NCBI RefSeq assembly: GCF_001905595.1
Contig: NZ_LIXI01000002.1
Coordinates: forward strand, 310,001 to 374,000
DNA: 64,000 nucleotides
Origin: Streptomyces sp. CB00316
GTDB taxonomy: Bacteria; Actinomycetota; Actinomycetes; Streptomycetales; Streptomycetaceae
Direction of reading: 5' to 3'
Position 1 is the stretch's first letter. Every line of letters begins with the position of its first letter. The notes under the pieces are model-generated. The model was not told the origin of the DNA, made no database searches, and saw only the letters and a list, made by a program, of their open reading frames with translations. Positions 1 to 7,240 of the stretch are shown piece after piece. A program made the translations under genes and the position numbers.

Positions 1-1
1 G

Positions 2-1180
2 GCCGTGATCACCCAGGACTCGCCGGGGGTGCCGAGGACGGCCGAGGCCAATGACCGCTTCGGGGCCTCCAGCGCCATCGCGGACCTGGACAAGGACGGG
101 TACGCGGACGTCGTCGTCGGCATCCCGTACGAGAGCGTGGGGACCACGCAGGCGGCCGGTTCGACGGTGGTCCTGTGGGGCAGCAGGAACGGTCTGGTCT
201 CCGGCGCCGCGCTGCCGACGCGGGTCGAGAGGAACGGCAACGCGGGGCGGGACGTGGCGGCCTGGTCGGGGCCGGACGGGGCACAGGTCCTCGTCGTGAA
301 CAACAACACCACCACCCGCCTGACCGGGCCGTTCACGCGGGCCGGGAAGCCGAAGTCCACCTATCTGCACGACGAGACGGGCTGGATGCGCTCCGCCTCG
401 TACGGGGATGTGAACGGGGACAAGGCGGCCGACCGGGTCCTCGTCACCGGGCGCATGGGCGGGCTGAGCGGAGGCTACGCGTTCGTGAACTCCTCGATGG
501 AGGTCAGCCCCTTCGACCGCCGGATGACCGGCGGTGACGGACTCACCTCCGCCGTCGGGGACGTGAACGGCGACGGTTACGGGGACCTGGTCGTCGGCGA
601 CCCCGATGAGCCCACCGCCGAAGGGCGCTGGGGCCGTCTCGGCGGGGCCGTGCACGTCTGGTTCGGGTCGGCGAAGGGGCTGGCGTACGACAGGGCGCCG
701 CTGACACTCCACCAGGACACGACGGGCGTTCCGGGCTCCGGTGAGCGGGGGGACGCCTTCGGGTCCTCCGTCGCGGTCGCGGACCTGGACCGGGACGGGA
801 AGGCCGAGATCATCGTCGGCGCTCCGGGTGAGGCCATCGGTACGAAGTCGACTGCGGGCACCGTGGTGGTGGTGCCCGGGCGGGCGACGGGGGCGCTGGG
901 AGCGGGCTCGTACTCCTTCTCGCAGGACACGGCGGGGGTCCCGGGCTCGGTCGAGGCGGAGGACCAGTTCGGTTCGACCGTGAGCGCCGGGGACCTGAAC
1001 CGGGACGGGCGGCCGGACCTCGTCGTGGGGGCCGCCTGGGAGAACGGCAGCGGCGGGGTGTGGGTGCTGCCGGGCGGTGCGTCGAAGCCGGTGTACGCGT
1101 CGTCGGTGTCCTTCGGGCCCGGCGGGCTGGGGCTGCCGGGGAACAGCGGGCTGCTGCTGGGCGGCGACCTCCAGTCGTGA
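2..1180 (+). CDS. FG-GAP (integrin-alpha-like) repeat protein, 5' end outside the window
   Basis: The reading frame is open from the first base, so the true start and any signal peptide lie upstream. The visible part holds about five FG-GAP blades with calcium-binding loops of the DxDxDGxxD type, such as DLDKDGYAD, DVNGDGYGD, DLDRDGKAE and DLNRDGRPD, each followed by a VVG(I/A/D)P strand. This is the pattern of a seven-bladed integrin-alpha-like propeller, normally secreted or surface-attached in Streptomyces and often involved in adhesion; the exact ligand cannot be read from sequence. The gene ends at TGA, and no partner gene is obvious downstream. A broken relative of this family lies at 50975-51495. 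The family call is firm; the function is unknown. Confidence 0.9.
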   Translation, partial: AVITQDSPGVPRTAEANDRFGASSAIADLDKDGYADVVVGIPYESVGTTQAAGSTVVLWGSRNGLVSGAALPTRVERNGNAGRDVAAWSGPDGAQVLVVNNNTTTRLTGPFTRAGKPKSTYLHDETGWMRSASYGDVNGDKAADRVLVTGRMGGLSGGYAFVNSSMEVSPFDRRMTGGDGLTSAVGDVNGDGYGDLVVGDPDEPTAEGRWGRLGGAVHVWFGSAKGLAYDRAPLTLHQDTTGVPGSGERGDAFGSSVAVADLDRDGKAEIIVGAPGEAIGTKSTAGTVVVVPGRATGALGAGSYSFSQDTAGVPGSVEAEDQFGSTVSAGDLNRDGRPDLVVGAAWENGSGGVWVLPGGASKPVYASSVSFGPGGLGLPGNSGLLLGGDLQS

Positions 1181-1277
1181 GCTGAGCCGGGTGTCCGCAC
1201 ACCGGCCCGCCGACCGGACACCGGCCCGTGGCAGCGCCTTCCGGAACAGCGCAGTCCGTTCGGGCAGGATGGGGTCC

Positions 1278-1688
1278 ATGCCCATGCGACCTGTACCTGT
1301 CCTCGTCTACGACGGCGACTGCGCCTTCTGCACGACCTCGGTGAACTTCCTGACACGGCGTGTGCGTCCGCAATGCACCGCCACACCGTGGCAGTTCGCC
1401 GACCTGGACGCTCTCGTCACCACCCAGGAGCGGGCCGAGCACGAGGTGCTGTGGATCTCGCCGCTCGGCACGGTGTTCGGCGGGGCGCAGGCCGTCGCCA
1501 AGCTCCTGTTGAGCGCCGGCGGTGGCTGGGCGTGGCTGGGCGGCCTGCTCACCCTGCCGCCGGTGCGGTGGATCGCCCACGGGGTCTACCGGCTCATCGC
1601 CGCCAACCGTACCCGCCTGCCGGGCGGCTCACCGGCCTGCGCGCTGCCGGCGGACCGCAGGCCGGGGGGCGTACGGTCCGCGCCCTAG
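1278..1688 (+). CDS. DCC-family thiol-disulfide oxidoreductase-like protein (DUF393)
   Basis: This is a small thioredoxin-fold-like protein of about 136 residues. The family signature YDGDCAFC (DxxCxxC) stands about ten residues from the start and presumably forms a redox-active dithiol. The end of the domain is marked by a hydrophobic stretch and VYRLIAANR. In-frame ATGs at 1269, 1278 and 1284 all precede the motif. I prefer 1278 because of the AGGATGGGG upstream, but the start is uncertain by a few codons. The gene faces an HTTM-domain gene, and the two overlap at their stop codons. DCC and HTTM proteins commonly occur together, which suggests a joint membrane redox or carboxylase-like process, but no substrate is known. 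Confidence 0.85.
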   Translation: MPMRPVPVLVYDGDCAFCTTSVNFLTRRVRPQCTATPWQFADLDALVTTQERAEHEVLWISPLGTVFGGAQAVAKLLLSAGGGWAWLGGLLTLPPVRWIAHGVYRLIAANRTRLPGGSPACALPADRRPGGVRSAP

Positions 1689-2782
1689 GGACGATCGCGT
1701 ACGGGGGAGACAGGACCGCCCTGCTTCGGCACCGCACCACGCGCTGCCTCCGGTACTTCGCCCCGTACCGGCTGCGGCTCCTCCGTACGTCCCAGCGCCC
1801 GCCGGGCCAGCCTTCCGGCCGCGATCCAGAAGCGGTCCGGCAGGAACACCGCGTCGGCGATGATCATCGCGCCCGAGAACAGCGGCAGCCCCATGAGCAC
1901 CGCGATGCCGATGTGCATGCCGAGCAGCATGGTCAGCACCGGGTACTTGAGCCTGCCGAACAGCACGAACGGGAAGGCGACCTGGAGGAGCACGGTCAGG
2001 TAGCCGACCACCGCGATGGCCAGCGCCTGGTCGTCCGCCCAGTGGGAGAGGGCGGGCCACGGCTGGAAGAGGTCGAGGTTGAGGACGTAGTGCAGCGCGG
2101 TTCCGGCTCCCCAGGTGCCGCCCTGGACCTTGTAGAGGCCGGCGGCGCCGTAGAGGAAGCAGACCTGGACGCCGATCACGAGGAGCCCGCAGTTGTGGAG
2201 CGTCGTGACCAATGTGGTCCGTGATGCGGCGAGTCGAGGAGGAAGGGCGGGCAGGCGTCGTCGGCGGGCGGGGGTGCGGCGGGCCCTCCTGGCGTCCAGG
2301 GACCAACGGCGGCCGGAGGCCGTGAGGACGAGGTAGAGCGCCATCAGCAGGACGAGGTTGTCGCCACCGTCCGTCATGAAGATGGACCGCGCGTGGAACG
2401 AGGCCACGACGACGGCGAAGAGCACGGAGACCGCGCGGGTCCGCCAGCCGAGCAGGAACAGGACGCTGACGACGAGCGCGGCCGCGTAACAGAGTTCGAA
2501 GTGGAGGCGGCTGTCGGAGAGGGTCAGCACGCTGACCCAGCCGGTCTGGTCGAAGAGCTGCCGGGCCAGGTCCGGTGTCCACGGGGAACCGGGTCCCCAG
2601 ATCGCGTCGCGGTGGGGGAACTCGCGCAGCAGGAAGACCAGATAGAGCAGGCCGTATCCGATGCGCAGGACCGATACCGCGTAGAGGGAGAGGGGGCGGT
2701 CCGTCAGCAGCGCCCAGGCGTGGCGCGCGGCCCCCGTCACCCGTACGAGCGGGCGGGTCGGGTTGTCGGTCGGCTCAGGCAT
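1685..2782 (-). CDS. HTTM-domain (vitamin K-dependent gamma-carboxylase-like) membrane protein
   Basis: This is a 365-residue polytopic membrane protein. The N-terminal half reads as an HTTM domain: an entry helix with RIGYGLLYLVFLLREFPHRD, then LCYAAALVVSVLFLLGWRTR and SIFMTDGGDNLVLLMALYL. The C-terminal half has several more hydrophobic segments, including VGYLTVLLQVAFPFVLF and MHIGIAVLMGLPLFSGAMI. The family is related in topology to vitamin K-dependent gamma-glutamyl carboxylase, but enzymatic function in Streptomyces is not established. Its ATG lies inside the end of the upstream DUF5819 gene (8-base overlap), so the pair is translationally coupled. The 3' end overlaps the stop codon of the DCC gene on the other strand. 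Confidence 0.9.
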   Translation of the reverse strand: MPEPTDNPTRPLVRVTGAARHAWALLTDRPLSLYAVSVLRIGYGLLYLVFLLREFPHRDAIWGPGSPWTPDLARQLFDQTGWVSVLTLSDSRLHFELCYAAALVVSVLFLLGWRTRAVSVLFAVVVASFHARSIFMTDGGDNLVLLMALYLVLTASGRRWSLDARRARRTPARRRRLPALPPRLAASRTTLVTTLHNCGLLVIGVQVCFLYGAAGLYKVQGGTWGAGTALHYVLNLDLFQPWPALSHWADDQALAIAVVGYLTVLLQVAFPFVLFGRLKYPVLTMLLGMHIGIAVLMGLPLFSGAMIIADAVFLPDRFWIAAGRLARRALGRTEEPQPVRGEVPEAARGAVPKQGGPVSPVRDRP

Positions 2783-3407
2783 CGGAGGTCACCTTCCACC
2801 AGGGCAGGAGCCGGGTATCGGCGTTTCTCGCGGCTTCGGCGGCGCCGCCGTCGCCATCCGCTCTGCCCTGAGCGGGCACGGGCAGGGTGACCACCCGGAG
2901 CTGGATGTTCTCGAACGGCTTGCCGTCCCGTTCCGCCATGCGGTCCGCGGCGATGTTCCGTAGGTACTTCCGCATCATCACGGCCCGGTCCGAGCGCGAG
3001 AGGTCGTCTCCTCCGTGGAGTTCGACGTACGACGTCCACGACCGGCGCAGCATGTTCTGCGAGGTGTGGCTCGGGAGGGGGTTGTGCCTGATCGCGGCGG
3101 TGTCCACCGCCGTCAGGTCCACCCAGTCGCTGACCTCGATGGAGCCGTCCGGGGCCGTGTGCGCGGTGCGCGCGGAGATCTGCCGGTTGACGGAGTCCGG
3201 GTCGGGCGCGAACAGTCGCCAGTTCTGCTCGAAGAGGGGGTAGATCCAGGCGTCCACCTGGGAGTTGAAGCGCTGCGACACCACGTTCGACGGTGCCACG
3301 TGTAAGAACACCAGGCCGACGTGGGCCAGGGCCGTGGTCAGGCAGAGCGCCACGGCGGTGTTGAGGATTCCTCTGCGTACATGTTCCGTCGTCACTCCAC
3401 CCAGCAC
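2775..3407 (-). CDS. DUF5819 family protein, partner of the HTTM protein
   Basis: The protein has about 210 residues with one N-terminal membrane segment (ILNTAVALCLTTALAHVGLVFL) and a large extracytoplasmic part. The family-like motif QNWRLFAPDPDSVN is followed by a D(W/L)VDLTAVD stretch. DUF5819 proteins are usually encoded directly before HTTM-domain genes, as here, and probably form a membrane complex with them; no reaction is known. The GTG at 3407 is chosen because GGGGCTGGGG precedes it. A second GTG, at 3395, would remove four residues. The stop codon overlaps the HTTM start. Confidence 0.85.
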   Translation of the reverse strand: MLGGVTTEHVRRGILNTAVALCLTTALAHVGLVFLHVAPSNVVSQRFNSQVDAWIYPLFEQNWRLFAPDPDSVNRQISARTAHTAPDGSIEVSDWVDLTAVDTAAIRHNPLPSHTSQNMLRRSWTSYVELHGGDDLSRSDRAVMMRKYLRNIAADRMAERDGKPFENIQLRVVTLPVPAQGRADGDGGAAEAARNADTRLLPWWKVTSDA

Positions 3408-3532
3408 GTGCCCCAGCCCCGCCCTGTTCTCGTCTCGTCAATTCTTGTTGTCGCGTGGAAGCGTGCGGCGGGGCAGGAGGACATGCCCCGCCGCACGCCG
3501 GTCATCGGGCAGCGCGGGTGTCGCGCCGCCGG

Positions 3533-4810
3533 TCAGCCCTCGTGGTGGCCGGGGCCCTCCGGCTTGTCGCCGTAGCCGCCGTGCTGCTCACCGTGGCCGG
3601 GGCCGTGGTCACCGGGGCGCCCGTCGCCGTAGCCGTAGCCGCCGTTGTCGTGACCGCCGGAGTGACCGCCCGAGTGACCCCCGGTGCCGCCGCCCTTGCC
3701 GCCGCCGGTGTGACCGCCGGAGTGGCCCCCGGTGCCGCCGCCCTTGCCGCCGCCGATGACGCCGCCCTTGCCGCCGCCCGTGGTGTTGCCGGCGATGTTC
3801 CCGGAGGTGTTGCCGACGGTGTTCCCCGTGGTGGTGCCGGTGGTGGAGCCGCCCGGAGTGCCTCCGGTGGTGCCGCCGGTCAGGACGCCGCCGAGCACCC
3901 CGCCCAGCACGCCGCCGGTGCCGCCCGTCGTACCGCCGGTCAGGACGCCGCCGAGCACCCCGCCCAGCACGCCGCCGGTGGTGCCGGTGGTGGTGCCCGT
4001 CGTCGTGCCGGTGGTCGTGCCCGTCGTCGTGCCCGTCGTCGTGCCCGTCGTCGTGCCGGACGTGGTGCCGCCGGAGCAGGTGGAGCGGGTGATGCGGTTG
4101 TTGTCCAGGGTGACCGAGCCGTTACGGGCCAGCGCCCGGCCCTCGATGGTCGCGCCGGTGGTCACGCTGATCGAGGTCAGGGCCAGGATGTTGCCGATGA
4201 AGGTCGAGTCCGTACCGAGCGTGGCCGAACTGCCGATCTGCCAGAACACGTTGCACGGCTGCGCACCGTTGATGAGGTTCACGCGGCTGGCGGACGCCGT
4301 CGTCAGGCCCGATCCGACCTGGAAGACCCACACGGCGTTGGGGTCACCCTCGGCGTCGAGGGTGAGCGTGCCGGTGAGACCCAGCGTCGAGGAGGCCGTG
4401 TAGACGCCGGGCACCAGCGTCAGGCCCCCGGCGTCCGGCGGGAGCGCGGCGTCCGTGGCCTGTCCCGCCGCGTTGTTGTACGCCACCACCAGATCGGACT
4501 TGGCCTGGAGCGCGACGGCGTCCGCCGAGTGCTGGACCCCGTTCACGAGCCCCGGCGGGAATCCGCTGATGGCCGTTCCCGGGCTGACGCCGACGTCCCC
4601 GGTGATCACGGTGGGTCCGGTGTTGGTGACCGACTCCCCTGCCAGCACCGCGAAACTGTCCGCTGTCCCCAGCGGTACGGGCGTGGCGATGGCGAAGGCC
4701 GGGGCCGTCGCCACGGCCACCATGGCTGCGGCGACCGTCGCGGTGACAGCGGCGGTGAGCCAGGAGGAGACAAGGCGCCGTACTGCAAGATCAGGAGTTC
4801 TGAGCTTCAT
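3533..4810 (-). CDS. Secreted DUF3494 ice-binding-like protein with a repetitive Gly/Thr/His tail
   Basis: The protein has 425 residues. A signal peptide (hydrophobic AAVTATVAAAMVAVATAPAFA) is followed by a DUF3494 domain at about residues 42-250. It starts with LGTADSFAVLAGESVTNTG and includes VITGDVGVSPG, VWVFQVGSGLTT and GTDSTFIGNILALTSISV. This beta-solenoid fold is typical of ice-binding proteins and bacterial adhesins. After about residue 250 come GTTT repeats, GGVLGGVLTGGTTGG blocks and a GGHSGGHTGGGKGG tail rich in His and Gly, ending GHHEG. The tail resembles a flexible cell-wall stalk or metal-binding segment, which is inference. In a soil actinomycete the domain may serve adhesion or surface structure rather than freezing tolerance. 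Confidence 0.9.
   Translation of the reverse strand: MKLRTPDLAVRRLVSSWLTAAVTATVAAAMVAVATAPAFAIATPVPLGTADSFAVLAGESVTNTGPTVITGDVGVSPGTAISGFPPGLVNGVQHSADAVALQAKSDLVVAYNNAAGQATDAALPPDAGGLTLVPGVYTASSTLGLTGTLTLDAEGDPNAVWVFQVGSGLTTASASRVNLINGAQPCNVFWQIGSSATLGTDSTFIGNILALTSISVTTGATIEGRALARNGSVTLDNNRITRSTCSGGTTSGTTTGTTTGTTTGTTTGTTTGTTTGTTGGVLGGVLGGVLTGGTTGGTGGVLGGVLGGVLTGGTTGGTPGGSTTGTTTGNTVGNTSGNIAGNTTGGGKGGVIGGGKGGGTGGHSGGHTGGGKGGGTGGHSGGHSGGHDNGGYGYGDGRPGDHGPGHGEQHGGYGDKPEGPGHHEG
3873..3980. repeat. Exact 48-bp direct repeat, period 60, within the ice-binding-like gene
   Basis: Bases 3873-3920 recur without change at 3933-3980. They encode the repeated GGVLGGVLGGVLTGG block. Just beyond, at about 3980-4070, is a 12-bp tandem array built on GTGCCCGTCGTC that encodes (GTTT)n. 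Such arrays can expand or contract by slippage, so the tail length probably varies between strains. Confidence 0.9.
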
Positions 4811-5235
4811 CAGAAACCGATTTTCTGTGCGAGGCGGCGGCTTCCGAGCCGTTTCACGGTTTCCCGGAAGCCCTCGTGTGTCCGCAGCACATTACGCACA
4901 GAACCACCCAAAAAGTCGGGCGAAATCGGGCCAACCGCATTTCTTTTTTCTGCCGAAAAGCGGAGAACGGTTTCTGCATCGCGCAGAATGCTTTCATCGA
5001 ATAAAGGTGCCCAGCCACGGATAATCGAATAAAGAATTAATGCACCATGTGTTCCCCTCCCGGTGCGGAGCCCCCAGCTCGGCCCCCAGGGCGGGGGGCG
5101 CGTAGTCGTCCAGGGGCGCGAAAAATGCGCCCCCGTTGTCGGCGACGTGCCTTATTCTGCGATCGGGCCGCGCCCCTTCGTTTCTCTCGTCCGGGTGACG
5201 TGCGGCCCCTTCATACCGTGGGGGTATCAGTAACT
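4811..5235. other. AT-richer intergenic region between divergent secreted-protein genes, with a hairpin
   Basis: No gene is supported here. The region is clearly lower in GC than its surroundings (for example AATAAAGAATTAATG near 5026-5042) and must carry both divergent promoters. An interrupted inverted repeat at 4839-4872 pairs GGCTTCCG with CGGAAGCC, with an inner AGCCGT/ACGGTT stem. It lies about 30-60 bases before the ice-binding-like start and would form a hairpin in that mRNA leader. An open frame continues upstream of 5236 but has atypical composition and no good ribosome-binding site. Confidence 0.6.
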
Positions 5236-7230
5236 GTGCGCACGCGCAGAATCTCGACCGCGACAGCGTTCGCGGTCCTCTTCAGTTCCGTGGTGCTGGT
5301 CGGCGGCACGGCGAGCACTGCCGCCGCCGACAGCAGCAGAATCCTTCCCGCAACCTCGCTCGGCGACATCGTCGCCGACGGTGTGCACCAGCGGGTGTTC
5401 ATCAGCGACCCGCAGTCCGGCCAGATCCTCGCCACGGACTACTCCGGCAAAGTCGTCCGCGTCCTCGGCGAACTGCCCGGGGTGACCGGTCTGGAGCTGT
5501 CGGCCGACTCCGGCACCCTGTACGCGGGTGTGGCGGCCTCCGACCACATCGTGGCCATCGACACCGCCACCCTGACGGAGTCCGCGCGCTACGACATCGG
5601 CCTGGGCACCCGGCCGACGCACCCGGCCCTGGCGGGCGGGAAGCTCTGGTTCGGCTACGGGGCGGCGACCGAGGGCAACATCGGTTCGCTGGACCTGTCC
5701 GGCGAGGAGCCGGTGGTCACGCTGGACCAGGAGACGGACCGTACGTGGTACTCCGCGCCGGTCCTCGCCTCGTCGCCCGGCGCCCCGGACAAGCTGGCAG
5801 CGGGGCAGGAGGGCCTGAGCCCGTCCGAGCTGGCTGTGTACGACGTGGCGTCGGGCACGGCCGAGCGGACCGCCCAGCTGCGGGCGGACGCGAGCAACCT
5901 GCGCGACATCGCGGTGAGCCCCGACGGGGCCCAGCTCGTCGTCGCCAGTGGTGCGCCCTACTTCCACCAGGTGTACCGGACGTCCGACCTGCGGGCGGAG
6001 CAGGGCTACACCTCGAAGCACTACCCCAACGCCGTGGACATCGCCCCCAACGGGACGGTGGCGGCCGGGATCGACGGTTCGTACGATCCGGACGTGTACA
6101 TCTACCCGAAGGGCGCGTCCAAGACGGCCCCGGTGCGGACGTACGACTTCCCCAGCACCGGTACGTCCAGCGGGTCGGACCTCCTGGAGCCGGCGGGTCT
6201 CGCCTGGGCGCCCGACGGCAGCCGGCTGTTCGCCGTCTCGGTCAACAACCACGGGACCCGTTCCTTCCGGGTCCTCACCGATCCGACGCGGTCCGTCGCC
6301 ACCCTGAGCATCAGCGCCCCCGCGAAGGCGACGCGCGCCGAGGCGCTCACCGTCAAGGGCTCCATCAAGGCCTCCGTGGCGGTCCCGGCCGGCACACCGG
6401 TCACCGTGACCCGTACGGACGTCGAGTCGCCCAAGGGCAAGTCGCTCGGCACCGTGAAGACGGACGCCAGGGGCGCGTTCACCTTCAAGGACACCCCGCC
6501 CGCCGGCGGCAAGGTGACCTACAAGGCCACCTACGCGGGCAGCGCCAAGCACACCGCCGCGTCAGCCTCCGCCGCCGTCACCGTCTCGCGTGCCGCGACC
6601 TCGCTGAAGCTGAACCGGAACAAATCGGTCCACGCGTACAACAAGAACGTCTCCTTCACCGCGACCCTCGGCAAGACGTACAAGAACCGCGTCGTCGAGC
6701 TGTGGGCCGACCCCTTCGGCGCCGACAAGCCGAAGAAGCTGGTCAAGAAGGCGAAGGTCAACTCCAAGGGCAACCTGTCCGTCACGGTCAACATGAAGCG
6801 CGACACGACGGTCACCGCCGTGTTCGCGGGGGACGCCAGGTACGCGCCCAAGACCGTGAAGTCGACCGCGTACGCCAAGGTCAACGCCTCGCTGAAGCTG
6901 TCCAAGCAGTACAAGACGGCGAAGATCGGGAAGACCCCCTACGCGTACTACAGCAAGAAGAAGAACCCCGACTTCACCACGAGCATGACCTACCACAAGG
7001 GCCGTGCCCACCGGCTGTCACTTCAGCTGAACTACCAGGGCACCTGGTACGACGCGGGCCAGCAGTACTTCCCGCTCGGGTCCGGCGGCAAGTCGATCGT
7101 GACGTTGGAGGGACCGCACGAGACCGGCTACAAGATGCGCGTGCGCACCTCGTACATCAACGGTTCCTCCGGTGACAGCGTCAACTCGACGACCCACTCG
7201 GCCTGGAAGTACTTCATCTTCACGAAGTAA
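5236..7230 (+). CDS. Secreted beta-propeller protein with Ig-like repeats
   Basis: From GTG 5236 the protein has about 664 residues and opens with a Tat/Sec-like signal (MRTRRIS, a hydrophobic stretch, then TASTAAADSS). Residues about 40-350 look like a YVTN/NHL-type beta-propeller, with repeated motifs such as DYSGKVVRVLGELPGVTGLELS, VAIDTATL, IAVSPDGAQLVVAS and LAWAPDGSRLFAVSVN. The C-terminal half contains at least two bacterial Ig-like modules (VTYKATYAGSAKHTAASAS; TTVTAVFAGDARYAP) with a very Lys-rich composition. This is an extracellular or wall-associated binding protein of unknown ligand. The upstream frame stays open to 5047, but the signal peptide begins at 5236 (GTG at 5218 is an alternative). 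Confidence 0.85.
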   Translation: MRTRRISTATAFAVLFSSVVLVGGTASTAAADSSRILPATSLGDIVADGVHQRVFISDPQSGQILATDYSGKVVRVLGELPGVTGLELSADSGTLYAGVAASDHIVAIDTATLTESARYDIGLGTRPTHPALAGGKLWFGYGAATEGNIGSLDLSGEEPVVTLDQETDRTWYSAPVLASSPGAPDKLAAGQEGLSPSELAVYDVASGTAERTAQLRADASNLRDIAVSPDGAQLVVASGAPYFHQVYRTSDLRAEQGYTSKHYPNAVDIAPNGTVAAGIDGSYDPDVYIYPKGASKTAPVRTYDFPSTGTSSGSDLLEPAGLAWAPDGSRLFAVSVNNHGTRSFRVLTDPTRSVATLSISAPAKATRAEALTVKGSIKASVAVPAGTPVTVTRTDVESPKGKSLGTVKTDARGAFTFKDTPPAGGKVTYKATYAGSAKHTAASASAAVTVSRAATSLKLNRNKSVHAYNKNVSFTATLGKTYKNRVVELWADPFGADKPKKLVKKAKVNSKGNLSVTVNMKRDTTVTAVFAGDARYAPKTVKSTAYAKVNASLKLSKQYKTAKIGKTPYAYYSKKKNPDFTTSMTYHKGRAHRLSLQLNYQGTWYDAGQQYFPLGSGGKSIVTLEGPHETGYKMRVRTSYINGSSGDSVNSTTHSAWKYFIFTK

Positions 7231-7240
7231 CAAGCTGCGG

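Noticed and set aside
3656..3790. Repeats near the ice-binding-like 3' end as regulatory DNA
   Set aside because: They encode the GGHSGGH/GGKGGG protein repeats and lie within the reading frame.
3970..4070. Tandem 12-bp units as a possible CRISPR or iteron array
   Set aside because: They are in-frame codons for a Gly-Thr repeat with no spacers.
4847..4861. AGCCGTTTCACGGTT as a second parS site
   Set aside because: The centre is TTTCACGG, not TTTCACGTGAAA; the ParB palindrome is not formed.
3265..5032. Long open frames opposite the ice-binding-like gene
   Set aside because: Produced by the repetitive GC-rich tail; the opposite strand has a signal peptide and a recognised domain.
5047..5235. 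N-terminal extension of the beta-propeller protein frame
   Set aside because: Arg/Pro-rich, no ribosome-binding site, and a proper signal peptide starts at GTG 5236.
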